DNA from: Tetrahymena elliotti 4EA
Lineage: Eukaryota > Ciliophora > Oligohymenophorea > Hymenostomatida > Tetrahymenidae
Assembly: GCA_000231825.2 (NCBI GenBank)
Contig: JH720300.1
Location: 1,303,928-1,367,927 of the forward strand
Length of the DNA: 64,000 nt
Reading direction: 5' to 3'
Below, piece by piece: positions 37,113-50,051 of the stretch. The notes beneath the pieces were generated by a model. The model did not search any database and was not told where the DNA came from. It saw nothing but the letters and a program-made list of their open reading frames with translations. A program made the translations under genes and the position numbers. Position 1 is the stretch's first letter. Every line of letters starts with the position of its first letter.

Positions 37113-37415
37113 ATGGCTGATCAAAAACTTAAAATTATTGCTACCATTAAGGTTAAGCCTGAATCAAGAGATGATAAATTAGTCAGCGCTTTTAAAACTC
37201 TTGTAGAAGAAACAAGAAAAGAAGAAGGAAACATCAACTACATTCTTCATAATGATGTCAAAGATCAAAACACATTTATTTTTGTCGAAGAATGGAGAAG
37301 CCAAGAAGACATTCAAAAGCACATGAAGGCTCCCCACTTTACTGGATTTTTTGGAAAACTAAAGGCTCACTTGGCTGCTGCTCCTCAAATTGTAACAATT
37401 AGACCTCTTTTGTGA
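37113..37415 (+). CDS. ABM-domain protein (antibiotic biosynthesis monooxygenase / quinol monooxygenase-like), copy 1
   Basis: An intronless 100-residue protein. It has the ABM (dimeric alpha/beta barrel) pattern: beta strand KLKIIATIKVKPE, helix DKLVSAFKTLVEETRKEEG, strand INYILHND, the family hallmark FIFVEEWRSQEDIQKHMKAP-HF, and final strand QIVTIRPLL. ABM proteins form dimers and include quinol oxidases and small oxygenases that use no metal cofactor, but many have no known substrate. No targeting signal is visible. All five Gln codons are CAA and none is TAA/TAG, unlike the neighbouring copy, which hints at strong expression. It is the upstream member of a tandem pair 262 bases apart. 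Confidence 0.9.
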   Translation: MADQKLKIIATIKVKPESRDDKLVSAFKTLVEETRKEEGNINYILHNDVKDQNTFIFVEEWRSQEDIQKHMKAPHFTGFFGKLKAHLAAAPQIVTIRPLL

Positions 37416-37677
37416 ATAATGAAGTGCTCTATTTCAAAAAATTGGAATAAAAATTAACTAATTGAAAATCTATATGATTGTTTGCATATTTATTTTTAAT
37501 ATAATGTAAATAAAAATTGTAAGATATCTTTAATTTTTTGATGAAAGTTATTGATATTTCTTTCTTTACTTTTTTAGTTTTTAAAAACATCAATTAAATC
37601 ATCACAAAAATTAAATAATAAATAAACTACATTAAATATATCTAATATTAATAAAAATACTTAAACATAAAATAGAA

Positions 37678-37977
37678 ATGGCTGACCAAAAACTTAGAAT
37701 TGTTGCTATTATCACTCTTAAATAGGAATCTAGAGAATAAGCTTTAACCCTTTTCAAGACCGTTGTAGAAGAAACAAGAAAGGAAGAAGGAAACATTAGC
37801 TATCATCTTACTAATGATAATAGTGACCAAAACACTTTCGTTTTTGTTGAAGAATGGAGAAGTCAAGAAGATATTAACAAGCACATGGAATCTCCTCATT
37901 TTCTTTAATTCTTTACATAAATTAAGGATCACCTTGCTGCTCCTCCCTAAATTAGATACCTCAAGGAAATCTTTTGA
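37678..37977 (+). CDS. ABM-domain protein, copy 2 (tandem duplicate)
   Basis: A 99-residue intronless protein starting MADQKLRIVAIITLKQES, collinear with copy 1. It keeps the core ETRKEEGNISYHL, NTFVFVEEWRSQEDINKHM and SPHFLQFF, ending LKEIF at TGA 37975-37977. A few residues are deleted near positions 19-21 and near the end. It reads through only with the ciliate code: Gln is TAG or TAA at several places (for example 37723-37725). The conserved EEW-(S)QED and H-(M)-x-x-P-H-F motifs are intact, so it is probably functional. The codon-usage difference from copy 1 suggests lower expression or a different history since duplication. Confidence 0.9.
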
Positions 37978-38893
37978 AATGCAATATTTATAAATAACTT
38001 TAAATAATAAACTTCAATTAAAAAGACTATCTTAAATATGTGTTTTATGTTTACAATTTGCTAAATATTTTTTAAAAGAAACACATATTACTACTAAACC
38101 TTAAAAATCCCCAGATTAAAAAGGGTGGTTATTTATTTTAGAAAGAAAATGATAATGACAAAAATCTTTATAAAAAAATGATTATTAAATATTAAAACAA
38201 ATTTGAGTGACTATTTAGTACAAATTTATTGAAATTGAAAAGATGTCATTAGCTGAAAGAATATGCTTTACTTTTTAATCTTATTTATATATTTAGCAGA
38301 AGAAGTAATTTTTTTAAGCATTAAAGGATATTTTTTAAGAGATATAAATGATGCTCATTACTTCTTTTTAGAAATAAAATGTTAGTTATATAAATTTTAA
38401 GAAAAAATTATAAAACAATAAAAGAGTTATTTTTAGAAAAATTTTGATAATTAACTAGAAATTTGTTAGATTTAAACAGATATTATTATGAATTTAATAA
38501 AAACATAATTTTTTTTAAACCTTGAAATATTTATTTGTCAAAAACAAACTAACATCATTATCTTTTTCTTTTTTTCATATAGAAGTAATACCTAGAGAGA
38601 TGAAATTCTTAAGAATAAAATTTCAAAATGATGGGTGGTAAAATATTTTATAATTAAAGATAATAGAAATTTAACAATTCTTATAATAATAAAAGCATAC
38701 ATTAATAAATAAAGATTGGCATTTTAAATAATTTTGAAAAAAGTCTTTTTTTTTTTGTAAATCTTTCTTTTTCAAACATGAAACTTTCTCAATTTATTTT
38801 TAAATAGAATTTTTATAAAAATTATTTTTTAAACTTTTAATTTGAAATTTATAGAATTGAGAGATATGATAATTACAAAATATAAATCTTAAA
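37978..38893. other. AT-rich intergenic region between convergent genes
   Basis: Holds the 3' flank of ABM copy 2 and of the leftward membrane-protein gene. Nothing else recognised. Confidence 0.55.
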
Positions 38894-40789
38894 TCATTAC
38901 TTTTTAGATTCATTTTGAGACAAAGGTTCATATTACAGGTTTAAACGTTTTCTTTTTGTATTGCTTTCTTAAGATAATTTATCTTTAAGATCAAGCATTT
39001 TTTACAATTTTTTATTTTTATATTGTCTGAAACACAAAAGAGCTGTAAGGATCAACAAGAAAAGAAAAACTAAACCAATTTCAAATTCTTCTTGTTCATA
39101 ATGGGTAAAATCAATCTCAAAAGTTACTATTCCATGAGAGCTGCAATAACTTTTTCTCAAATCTAGTGAATTAGGTTTTTACTTTTCTGTAAGATAATAT
39201 CTTTCTTTCTCTTAGCAGTCAGTTGAATTGTAAAGAACAGTGTACTCATATTTGGAATTAATATTAGAAATTAGCTTTATTGTTGATTCAGAAGAGCAAA
39301 CTAAAGTTTATTTGTCATATTAATAAGGAACAACCTCAATTTTTAGATTATCAATTAATGAAATAAATATTTTATTGTTTTTATTTAGGTTATTTTGAAG
39401 CTTTTCTTTCTCATTTTTCGATTTCTTTTATTTGGAGCCTTTATGTTGTTAAGCAATCATAGGTGATTCATTTTATTACATTAAACTTTTAAGTTAGGAA
39501 AATTTAACTTTGATACTATGGTAATCAAATTTAATTATAGTTTAGTGCTTTTAAATGTCCTTTATAGTATTCTTTAATATATTTAAAGGTGAAAAAAAAT
39601 TGCTGTTCCTGCTTTGGGCGCTGATGAATAAATAGCTTTCTTCAGCAGCAATATGGTTAATATTATTAGAGTCTATTTATAATTCACTATTCAAAATATA
39701 ATCATTATTTTCATAATCAATGTAATATTCTTTTAAATATCTATTATGAGTTGAAACCACTATTGTGTTTAATTTTTAAACTGCTAACATATTTCCTCCC
39801 TCAACTTCAATGTTAAAATCTACTTTATTATTAAATGATTCACTCTCTTAATCGTAGTCATAAAAAAAAACTCCTCTGTGTATATCAAGAAGGATTAAAA
39901 CATTTTCGAATTTGTCTGCATCTATGAAATCTGAGATTTCATCATATAAATTTAGTATTCTATCACTCATTGTAAGATATTAATCTTAATTCATTTTTAT
40001 AGAATACCCATACGCTTTTCCATTGATTGCTATGATAATAATAACATCTTGGATCAATAAAAATTATTTAGCCTTCTCATGCTTAGGTAATCCTATAACT
40101 TATTTTATTGTTAAACTTTCATTCTAATTGAGTAAATTAATTTCATTTATGTCTTATGCTTCTTCAACTTTTGTAGCTAATTAAATCACTTTTTCAATAT
40201 CCAAAAAATAAATATCTCCATTCTGCAAATAAATTAATATAGCTGAATACTTTTTCAGGTATGAAATCTTCAAGTCTTTTTGTTTATTTAATTCTTCTAA
40301 CCGATTCTCATAAAGGTTATAGACATCAATATCTACCTCATTTTTAGAATTTATAATTTGCTTAACCAAAGTAAAAAAAACTTGTCCTTCTTCAGTAACA
40401 TAAAATATGAGATTATGTTTAATGATTATAAAATCAATAATTTATTCTTGATTCTATGCTTAATAAATAGATTTTGATTGATCATAAAGTGGTTTTATTT
40501 TCATATGATTCACTTTGCACAGCTGCTAGTATTTCTTGTCTTCATTTTCATTATTATCTATGATTTGCATATCATATATTGTATTATTGCTACTAATTCC
40601 ACTTACCACACCACTACTTTTGATTGTATTTGATATGGATTTAAAATCAAATACCAGCTATTAATTATTGGACATTTTATAGTTATCTTAAATATTCCAA
40701 TCTCCTTAAAACTTAATTATCTCGCAATAAACATTTTAAGCTATGAATCCCTAAATCAGCAAAATAATTAAATTAATGACCTTTTTCAT
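38894..40789 (-). CDS. Orphan type I membrane protein, possible propeller ectodomain
   Basis: One uninterrupted 632-codon frame (631 residues). It starts with a signal peptide (MKKVINLIILLIQGFIAQN). The ectodomain of over 500 residues has repeated short hydrophobic strands separated by polar loops (for example SAILIYLQNGDIYFLDIEKV, NVLILLDIHRGVFFYDYD, NMLAVQKLNTIVVSTHNRYL, SYLFISAQSRN). The spacing is suggestive of beta-propeller blades, but this is inference. A membrane helix (IGLVFLFLLILTALLCF) near 39000-39060 precedes a cytoplasmic tail of about 45 residues ending at TGA 38894-38896. I do not recognise a family. Intronless and complete. Confidence 0.82.
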
Positions 40790-41820
40790 TTATAATTGCT
40801 AAGCTTTGATTATTTGATTACTAAAAAATCTAAAAAAGTAAATTTTTAATTATTTTTAATTTTTAAACCTTATCTTTAAATAATCTTTCTGTTTTCGGTT
40901 TTTAAATATTTAAAGAATATCCTAAATTTTTGATGATTTTTAATTTGATTTAATTTTCTTTTTAAATTAAAATATTTTTTAAAAGTTACTATTTTTTTTA
41001 ATTTTGAAAAGTGATATTAAAATTTTTTCGAAATTCATTAAATAAAAAAAAAAATCTATAATTATAAATTAGTTAGATTTGGTTTATTTTAAAAAGTCAT
41101 AAATTAATTTATTCATTTAACATGCTGCTTGAACTACTACTTAAATTGATTTCTACTAGGAACTCGCTTTTTGTTGGGTAAAAATTCAAAATAATTTTCT
41201 CAAGAAAATTTTTTGTAATTAATTTAAAAAAAAATGTTTCTTCAGATTTCACTTATTATTTCACATTTAAAAAAAATTTTAAATTAGAATTTTTAAAAGA
41301 ATATTTCCAATTTCTACTAAAAACGAAATACAAATAAGATAAATATCTTATAGTGTTTTACAATAAATTTTCATAATATATTCAGAAAATTAATCTTTTT
41401 TTTGAGTTAATAAGATAAACATTTATTGTTAAATATGGTCAATATTCGATATTTATTATTTGTTGTTTAATAAATCCTATTTTTCTTTTTATCTCATATT
41501 TAAACTAATAAAAATAATAAAAATCCTTTAAATATAAGAACTAATTCAATAAATTGTTATTCTTTATCAAATTTCAATAAAAATTTTTCTTCTCATCTAG
41601 TATTTTTTGACATAAATATTGTTGAGTAAAGAAATTTTAATCTTCTAATTATCTGAAATAAAACATGATTTCAAAGATTTTTATTGGATTATTTAGTATA
41701 GTAATATAACAAAAAATAAATTTATTGTATACTTAACTATTTTTAATATTTTTTTTAATTCAATTTTTAATAAATAAATTTATTTTTTCTCTACTTTTAA
41801 CTTAAACAATATTGAGTGAG
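40790..41820. other. AT-rich intergenic region
   Basis: About 1 kb of mostly A/T sequence between two leftward genes, containing the promoter of the left gene and the 3' flank of the right gene. No other feature seen. Confidence 0.55.
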
Positions 41821-43170
41821 TCATATTTTCTTTTTTTAATTAAGATATTAAGCTATATGCTCAAACCTATCTTGTAACTGCTTATTTTAAGTGAATTTGT
41901 ACTGGGAGTTAGAATTATACATGGTAGAATTTTAAGTTTTAGATACCTTTATTTCATCATAATTAGAATAATCATTAAAGTCTTTTGATACTTTATTCAA
42001 TTATGGGATTACTGACTTCAATTAGTTCATCTGATTATCTGCTGTTCCTTTTGATATATGATTGATAAGACGACTATAGCTTTAATTCATTGGTGCTTCA
42101 TTTGATTTGTCAATAATAGCATAACATAAACTTTCTTCTGGGACTTCAGCATAATGTTTAATTAGAGATTCGTTTTTTTATTGAGGTGAATGCTGTCTAT
42201 TGTTGTTAAATAATTTTCTTGTTTTAATTTTTCCAATATATGTTGCATTCATAGACATAGAGGTAGAATTATTTATTCCTGGTTATACATCATCAACATT
42301 GTTTATGGAATCATTTTCAAAGAAATGACTGTTTTTTTTTAATTATTCAATATTCCATTTTTCAAGTCTTTATTTTTCTTCAAGAATAGAGGATTCTTTT
42401 TCTTTTATAATAGGCTTCAAATATTTTGGAAGAGAATATGATGTAATTAAGTATGAATTATATAAATCTGGCCTATGAGATGAAGGGATTAAGCTAATAT
42501 TTGCTGGTACATTTTCATTTTAAAGCCTATTCTTATTCTTTATTTATCTTTTATCTCTTTTGTTTTACTTTTTATCTTGTGTTGGGGCTCTTGATTCTTA
42601 GCTAATTTTAACTCTCTTTGAAAGAATTCCCATATTTCCATCAATTACTCCTAAATATTTTAAACTGTAGCTTTTAGCTATTATATTTTATGTTTTATTC
42701 ATAATGTCATTGTAGGGTTTCTCATTCAAATTATTAACATTTTAATATCCTAACTATTAAAGTGAGTTTAGATAGTTTTCTTTTGAAAAATTTATTTTAG
42801 TAGCATAATGTAAATATTCATATGGCGAATATAATTTTTAAGCATTTTTTTCACCAAAGTGGACCAATCCTCCTTAGCTAGTAATAGCTGCGGCTGCTGT
42901 TGCATGTAAAGAAGATAATTACTAATTGCTTCCTAGTTAATTTTAACTCTATGCTCTAAGTAGAATCTTTTTAGTATTTTCTATTTTTTTATACTGCATT
43001 CCTTTCTGCATATCAAAAAAGATGCCTGGTCCTTTTGGCTATCTTTTTTATAATTATTCCTCAGGAGTCTTAGGCTTCTTGGGAGCTTATAGCCTAGGAA
43101 ACATTTCTTTGTATTGCCTTCCTTAATTGAATTATATAGGCTAAGGAGAACCACTAAAATTAGAATCCAT
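41821..43170 (-). CDS. Orphan hydrophilic Lys/Gln/Ser-rich protein
   Basis: A single 450-codon frame (449 residues) with no intron, starting MDSNFSGSPQPIQFNQGRQY and ending at TGA 41821-41823. There is no signal peptide or membrane segment. The N-terminal third is basic and proline-containing (PRLQAPKKPKTPEEQ, KRQPKGPGIFF), followed by ATAAAAITSQGG and PYEYLHYATKINFSKENYL. The rest is Ser/Asn/Gln-rich with many Lys residues. Composition suggests a largely disordered cytoplasmic or cytoskeleton-associated protein. No domain recognised and no function is proposed. Over 20 in-frame TAA/TAG codons show it is real only under the ciliate code. Confidence 0.78.
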
Positions 43171-43479
43171 AAAATGTAGGAAATATAAGAATTTTACTGT
43201 TTAAATAATAAATAAATCTGGAAATAAATAATATTAAAATTTAATTTGAAGAACGAACAAACAAAAAAAGAAACCAGCAAGCAAGTAAATGCTATTAAAA
43301 TGTAAGTTTTATAAAAAACTAAATAGTTAAAAATTATAAAAAGATTTAAAATGTCTTATTTTATTAATTATTATTTTTAATTTAGATTTTACACACATAT
43401 TTTTTTATATTTTGTTTTAAGAGCTAACTATATTTCTTACTCTTAACTTGATTAAAATTGAAAAAGTTATCTTATTCAT
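43171..43479. other. Short AT-rich spacer
   Basis: 309 bases between the start of the orphan gene and the stop of the PX-C2 gene, both on the minus strand. It must carry the promoter of the left gene; no motif identified. Confidence 0.5.
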
Positions 43480-46400
43480 TCAAATCATCTTAGGGTGAAG
43501 GATACGATAACAATCACTAGGAATATTGTAGAGGAAATTTTTCCAAATTTTCATAGTTGCAAGGTATTTAGAAAGCTATAATTTACTATTTTTTTATAAT
43601 TCCTTATATATTTCTGTGCATTAATGAGGTCCTTCAACCTTATTCATAAATAGTTTTTTGGGGACTGTTGCAATAGCATTCATCAATTTGTTAGGAGTAT
43701 CAAATTCTTTTAAGTTATCTTCAGTAATCCATAAATAAAAATGGACTAATCCATCATCTATTAGCTATATTAAAAGAGTATATTTTAATGTTAGTAACAT
43801 TTGAAAATAAAAATTTACAGCTTTTTTTATCTGTTCATTTGGAAACTTTTGATGTTCAATTTACTCCCAAGACTTGAAATCTGGTATGCACTTCTTATAA
43901 ACATACAAAATTAGATTTTTACCCTATTACATATTAATTTCATATCTCTTTTTATAAACTAATGTTCCCTTATGATAATTGTAAATACCTATTATTTTAT
44001 TGAGTCGTAAGAATAAAGTTTTTTCAATCTAATTTATATTTACTTCCAAAAAATAGGATAAATCTAAGAGGGAAGTGAGTGAAGACCACATATAAAAATA
44101 TCAAAAATATGAAGAACTAAAATGTACGATTTTGATCCTACCAAGTCAGCAGATTTTTGAATTTTTCACAATAATTTACTATAATACTCACCCATTCGTG
44201 AAGAAGATAGAAAGATTTTCTAAGGTGCTGATAGGTTTAAGATAAAGTAAATTAAATGTCTTATACAATGATATCGTTTTTAATTTTTTTGATTTTAGAA
44301 AGGCATTAACTCATTTTTATATAATCATTCATTTTTTTGGTATAAAGTAGAGGCTCATGATAATATTCATTCTTTTCAGAAAATAAATATTTATTTGTGA
44401 AAAATTAATAATAAGGAAAGATTTTAGGATTATTCACAATTATGATAAATAAGAAAAGAGCTATCAGGTGATGCAAAATATTATTTAAATTAGCAAACCA
44501 GATGTAAAGCAAAATCAAAACCATCATAACCTTTGAGAATTTAGGATATTTTTAATAGAAAATATCATTGATTCCCCAAATAAATAAGAACAAGTGACCA
44601 CTCAATCTTTTATATCTATTAAAGTTAATCTTATAATACCTAAATATACTTTTTTGCTGCTCACTCATCTTAAGACCATCAAATATACTATAAGAACTTT
44701 CAGCAAAAATACTTTCAAATTTAGATATATTCCTTAAACTGACTATAATTTGCATATCTTATTCTTTTTCATCATTAATTCCATCCTTAGTAAGCTGCTT
44801 TAATCTCAATTCAGAATTTTCTAAAGGAAGAGATATTTTCTAAAATAATAATAATAATAAAAAAATTAAATAATTTATTTCAAATTCCAAATTCTACTTT
44901 GAAAACGGTGTCTTGATTATGACCTAATATGTCTGCTATTTATATTGAAACTGAAGCAAGAACTTTTTCAATAAATTTTTCTTTGATCCACCCTTTGTTA
45001 ATCACAGATATTACTTCTAAAGTGATCAGACCAAAGGAATTACTAAAGGGGCTGTTTTAGTTATTATTTTACATAAGCCAATAAATTCTTTAAAATATAA
45101 TTAATTTACAAAATAAAATCTTATTTCCATTTAGGTGAATCAGAAATATTTTCTTTGGTTTAGAATGTAAAGGGACTTGACTTAATTCTGATGAAAACAG
45201 TTGAATTTGGTGGTACATATTTAAAGTTGATTACTTCATGTATAGATAAATATATTTTTCCAATAGGTTCAAACACAAAGTCATTTAGATTTATATCTTG
45301 TTTCTAAATATATTTTGTATTCAATTTAAAGAAAACAACAAAAATATTTTAATTACTTTTTAAGATGCAATTTGGAGTTGAACTAGCCATTTTGAAAGAT
45401 CTTAAGGAGGGAAATATTTTTCAATACTTTATCTTTTACTATCATCTTCAAGGAAAGACTTTTGATCTTTCATTTTCATAAAATTAGCCAAGAAGTCATT
45501 AATATCTTAAACTTCATCTTCTTTATCCAAATAATAATCTTCATATTTATCATTTTAGAGACAAATTTAAATTTTCTTAAAGTCGTATTCATGGTAAATC
45601 TCAATTATGTGACTGTTTTTAGGATGGAACTTTATATGAGCATCATAAATGCTTATGGAACATGCAAAGTGATTATCCTTTTAATAAATAATTTTATTAT
45701 ATCATGCATATAATTTTTTGAAATCTTACAAATATTTATTAAAATAACTGGAGAGTGTTATGAACTATTCTACCATAAAGTACTTTTTTAGTATCACTCT
45801 ATAGGCTTACTTATCTTAAGATTATTAGAATATTATGATTATAAGTATTATTATAATAAAATGATGATTTACATGTATCCACAATAGTCTTTTTCTTCTT
45901 TTATGTTGTTAAATTTCTCAATTATGACTAACTAGTTTAATCTATCAAGAGATTTGCCATCAGAGCCATATTTACTTTATTCATCAGATGCGTTTCTATG
46001 GTTCACAAGTGTTGACTAAGACACTGCTTTAAGTATTGACATATCTGGAGGTAAAGAAAGCTTTTTAGCTTATTAAGCAGAAGATCTATCTCTAATTCCT
46101 TCACCAAAAGATAAATCATTAATTTCCTATGACTAACTTTTAGACAAATTTTTATTATTTGATTGAAAAGAACTATCAAGTGCATCATTTTGACTCTAAT
46201 TCATTTAATTTTTATCATTAGATGAATTTAAATATACATCATTTAAATCTTTAAACATTTCATCATTATATTCTCCTTATTCCTCCTACTCTTCTTCTTC
46301 TTCCTTTTCATCCAATTAACTAATATCAACTGATTTATCATTACTGTTTCCTCTGTGAATATTTGGAATATCTTCAAATACATCCTCTCCATACTATTCA

Positions 46401-47332
46401 ATAATTTATCTGATGGAAAATTCTGATGTATCATCAAATGAGCCTGAATGCAAGCTAGAGCTTATCTCTACTTTATTATTTTGCTTTCCTGTTACTTTAA
46501 TTCATTTATAGAGTTTATTAGTAAGGTATAAAATAATTCTTCTCAAAAAAACCTTACAGTCTTTTGTTAGAAATACATATAAAAGCTAAAGTATATTTTT
46601 TTATATTTATCCATGGTGCTGCTATGCTATTTCTAAAATTCCATTTAAAATGCGATGGAAGGCTACTCTTCTCTTTTCAGTCCTATTCACAATTGTATAC
46701 TTTGAAGGAAAACTTGGTAATTGTATATTCTAATACTTGAGCTTGAGCTGACATTTATAAAATAAAAAATGATTAAATTCTCAAGAAATTAAAATTTTCT
46801 TAAATCTATTCTAAACCCTAATACAATATTTTGATATTCATCTATTTACCACTTTATACAGAGCTTGAAATTCATTATATCTTCTAAAACAGTGAATGTC
46901 TGGAAAGAATGGAGATTTAACTTCAATTTTATAAGTCTAATTTTAATATTATTTTAGTCATTTTCAAATTCATCAATCATAAATAAATTATACTAATCAT
47001 AAACTTTTTTTTACTTTATACTTGAACAATTTGCTTTCAGTTCCTAAAACAGTAATCGAAATATGTCTAATATCTCCACTTGTGAATTTTTCAAAAGAAA
47101 ATTCTTTTTCAAAATACTTCATTTAGCTTATGCGCTTTAAATTCAATTCAATATATGCAGATGTACCTGCACTTGAGTCAAGACAAGAATCATTTTTTGA
47201 TCTTGTTGACAAAGAGTCATCCATAGACATTTTTTATGCTCTAATTTAAGGAGTACCATCTGAGCTGCTTAAACTTAATTTGGTCTTTTTTGTTTACTAA
47301 ACTTATGAGGTACTCTCTTTACTTTGATCCAT
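43480..47332 (-). CDS. PX-C2 protein with MCTP-like C-terminal membrane region
   Basis: PX domains bind phosphoinositides; C2 domains bind lipids, often with calcium; MCTP/reticulon-like tails anchor proteins in ER membranes. N-terminal residues are Ser/Lys-rich. A PX domain follows at about 47100-46570: FKYK|TYKIEVKSPFFPDIHCFRRY-NEFQALYK, then LPSFPSKYTIVNRTEKRRVA. An acidic Ser/Asn-rich linker covers 46500-45900 (QLDEKEEEEEQEEQGEY). A C2 domain lies at about 45330-44880: KIYLSIHEVINFKY, FIRIKSSPFTFQTKE, and across an intron SFGLITLEVISVIN. The tail at 44760-44050 has two hydrophobic stretches (VMMVLILLYIWFANLNNILH, FQFFIFLIFLYVVFTHFPLR) around EKFKNLLTWQDQNRT, like the LLSWRDP block of plant and animal MCTPs. 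A further soluble region of about 170 residues ends at TGA 43480-43482. Several introns, for example 55 bases after LFFG. The likely role is a lipid-binding membrane tether. Domain order is firm; exact exon edges are not. Confidence 0.82.
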
Positions 47333-50051
47333 AACAATAATAATAATAAAGAGTGAAAAAAAATTAATATTAATATTATTCGCTGATCAGAGGTGATAAA
47401 TTATTTATTAAATTACAAAAAAAATACTAAATTAAATCCAATCATAATATTAATTGGCAGAGTTACTAAAAAAGATTTATTTATACTAAGGTATGTATTA
47501 AAAATTTCTCAGCGAAAGATTTATTGTTCATTTTTTTTCTAATCAACAATAATAATTATTAAGAGTTAATATTTATTTGATTTTATAAACATTTGATAAT
47601 AAAAGATAAGTGGATATGGTCAATTTTACCTATTATTGACTATGTATATTAGGAAAAGAAATTTAATTTGATGATAAAAAGAGCAGATTTTTTTATCAGA
47701 AAAACTATCAAAAAAATGAAAAACATAAATAAATGTAAAAATATTTTTCTCTAAATAATCATTTTAATCTTAAATAAAAAAATTATGTATTTAAAATTCA
47801 TAATAATATTTATGGAAAACATTTTTTTGACATAAACCAATAGTAAATTATTATTCAATTAAAAGATAAATAAGCCTATTTGATAAAATATAAAGTGTAC
47901 TCTTAAATTTCAATGATAACACAAATGTATTTTTAAATTAAAATTGGATAAAATTGTTTATTATTCTATCTTTAAACAAATAATTTATAAATGATAAAAG
48001 TAAATAGAGAGAGAGAAATCATATTTTTAATTTAAATACTATATTTAGGTGAAGCTAAAAATTAGTGATAAAATAAAATAAATTAAAGAAGCAATAAATT
48101 TTTTGAAATGAATAAAAATTCTCATTACCCTTAACACAAAAAAACGAATTTTCAAAAATTCTTGCATATTTTAATCTTTCATACATCCAAAGCCTTATAA
48201 AATAGCACCCTCTTGCTTGTAGGTATGATTATAGATACTTAATATTCATATTAAAATAATTTTGATAACCTTCATATCTCATCTTCTAAAAGTGTAGTTG
48301 CTTTTTACACTGCTTAAATATTTAATTATTATTTTATTAACTTAATTTTGAAAAAAATAGAACTTAGAATAAAAAAATTCTTGTTTACTTTTAATTATTT
48401 TCTGTAAAAAAAAAATACATTTATTTAAATAATAATTATAAAAAATATAAATAACTACTCAACATTAAATATTTTTAACAATGCAAAAGAGAATAAGTTT
48501 ACATCATGTATCATAATTTAGAATTCATAGGGTCTATTTTTTAACATAACATAAAAACTAATTTCTTTTATTTTTCAATTAAAAATAATTTAATAATTTT
48601 TAAATAAAACTGAGAAATTGGTAAAATCACTATTTTCATTTTAAATATTCTTAAGTTCTCATTTTTCTTTTATTAAATAATATAAATAACCACTTTAATA
48701 ATAACAGCCCATAATTTTAACAGAGGATTAAAAAATTATAAAGATGTTAAGACAAACAGCTTTTTAATTTATAAATAGTGAAACCCATTGAAAGATAGAA
48801 AACAATAATAAAATTAATAATTCTCAAATCTTTGAAAATTCTAAAATATTTTTATTTTGGATTTAATAAAATAAAGTAGAATTTTAGGGGATTCAGGTAT
48901 TTTTGGTTGGAATAAAGTCTAAAAATTTACATTCTTAGAAATTTTTATTTGGTGATAAATATTTAGAAGATGAAACAAACTAAACTTGATTATCTGTTTT
49001 AGTAAAGAGGTAGGATAGATTGATTAAAAATAAATTAAATCTTTAATGATTTGTTTTGATATCTTTTGAGCTAAAAATACTTTCATTCAATATCTACATA
49101 GTTTTGATTAAAACTAAATTTAAAAGTTCTTGTTTTTAAGCAAATTAATTTATTTATTGTCAGCTTTTTAGTATCATTTATCTATACAAAAGATAGTTAT
49201 AAAATTTATTGCTACCAAGCAATATTGGATAAGATATTAGAGATAATCTATTATAAAATTCTCTTAGTTATTTATAATTATTTCTATTAAAATATAAATT
49301 CAAGAGAGCAAACAAACATTTTGGATATATTTTTTTTTAAATTTCTTTTTTTGCAAAAAAAAAGAAGATCATCATGAACTTAAAATTTAATCCCCAGCTT
49401 TTATAAAAAAGTAATTTATTAAATTTTTGAGTAAAACTCCAGTTTTTATTTTAAGTAACAATTTAATTAAATTTAAGCTTATTGATATCTAATTGTGAGA
49501 GATGGTATTAAAATGTAATTTCATTTTTGGCAATATATAATTATAAAATAAAATATATTTTGATCTTTTTGTTTAATTTAATTCTTGTATTTTACAGTAC
49601 TAAGCTTTAAAATTGTAAATGATATTTAATATTAAAAAATATTCTTATGAATTTTTTATCTTCGTTTTTATAAAAAAACCTAATTTACTATAAATAGCAT
49701 TCTTAAATTAAAAATAAATGGAGTAATCTAAAAATGTTTCGATCTTAAAAATGATAAAGCTTATTGAGAATTAAAATTCTCCAGTCATTTTGTGATAGAT
49801 ATTTTGTTAAAAAAATCATTTCCATAATAATTTTGGTGGAGCTTAATATAAAATTTAAAAATAATGGGAAAATAAAATTTTCCATTTCTTTTACAAAGAA
49901 AATTAGTTCATAATATCAAGAAAATTTCTTGGAGTTTTGCACAAAAATAAATGTGTTGAGATTTATATACAAAATGATAGTTAGATATAATTACAATTAA
50001 AATACTCTGAGAAACAATAATTATATTAAGTAACTAAAACACCTAAAGAAA
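47333..50051. other. Gene-poor AT-rich region of 2.7 kb between divergent genes
   Basis: It contains the 5' flanks of the leftward PX-C2 gene and the rightward ABCC-like gene. No RNA gene, conserved protein or long repeat was recognised on either strand. Confidence 0.55.

Noticed and set aside
44025..44045. A 15-base intron (GTAAATATAAATTAG) in the PX-C2 gene, as in Stentor
   Set aside because: Removing it does not avoid the following TGA. A 55-base intron with the same donor and a later AATAG acceptor restores the frame.
46003..46437. Short minus-strand standard-code frames in the acidic linker of the PX-C2 gene
   Set aside because: They are alternative-frame shadows of the Glu/Ser/Asn-rich coding frame, which is continuous in the ciliate code.
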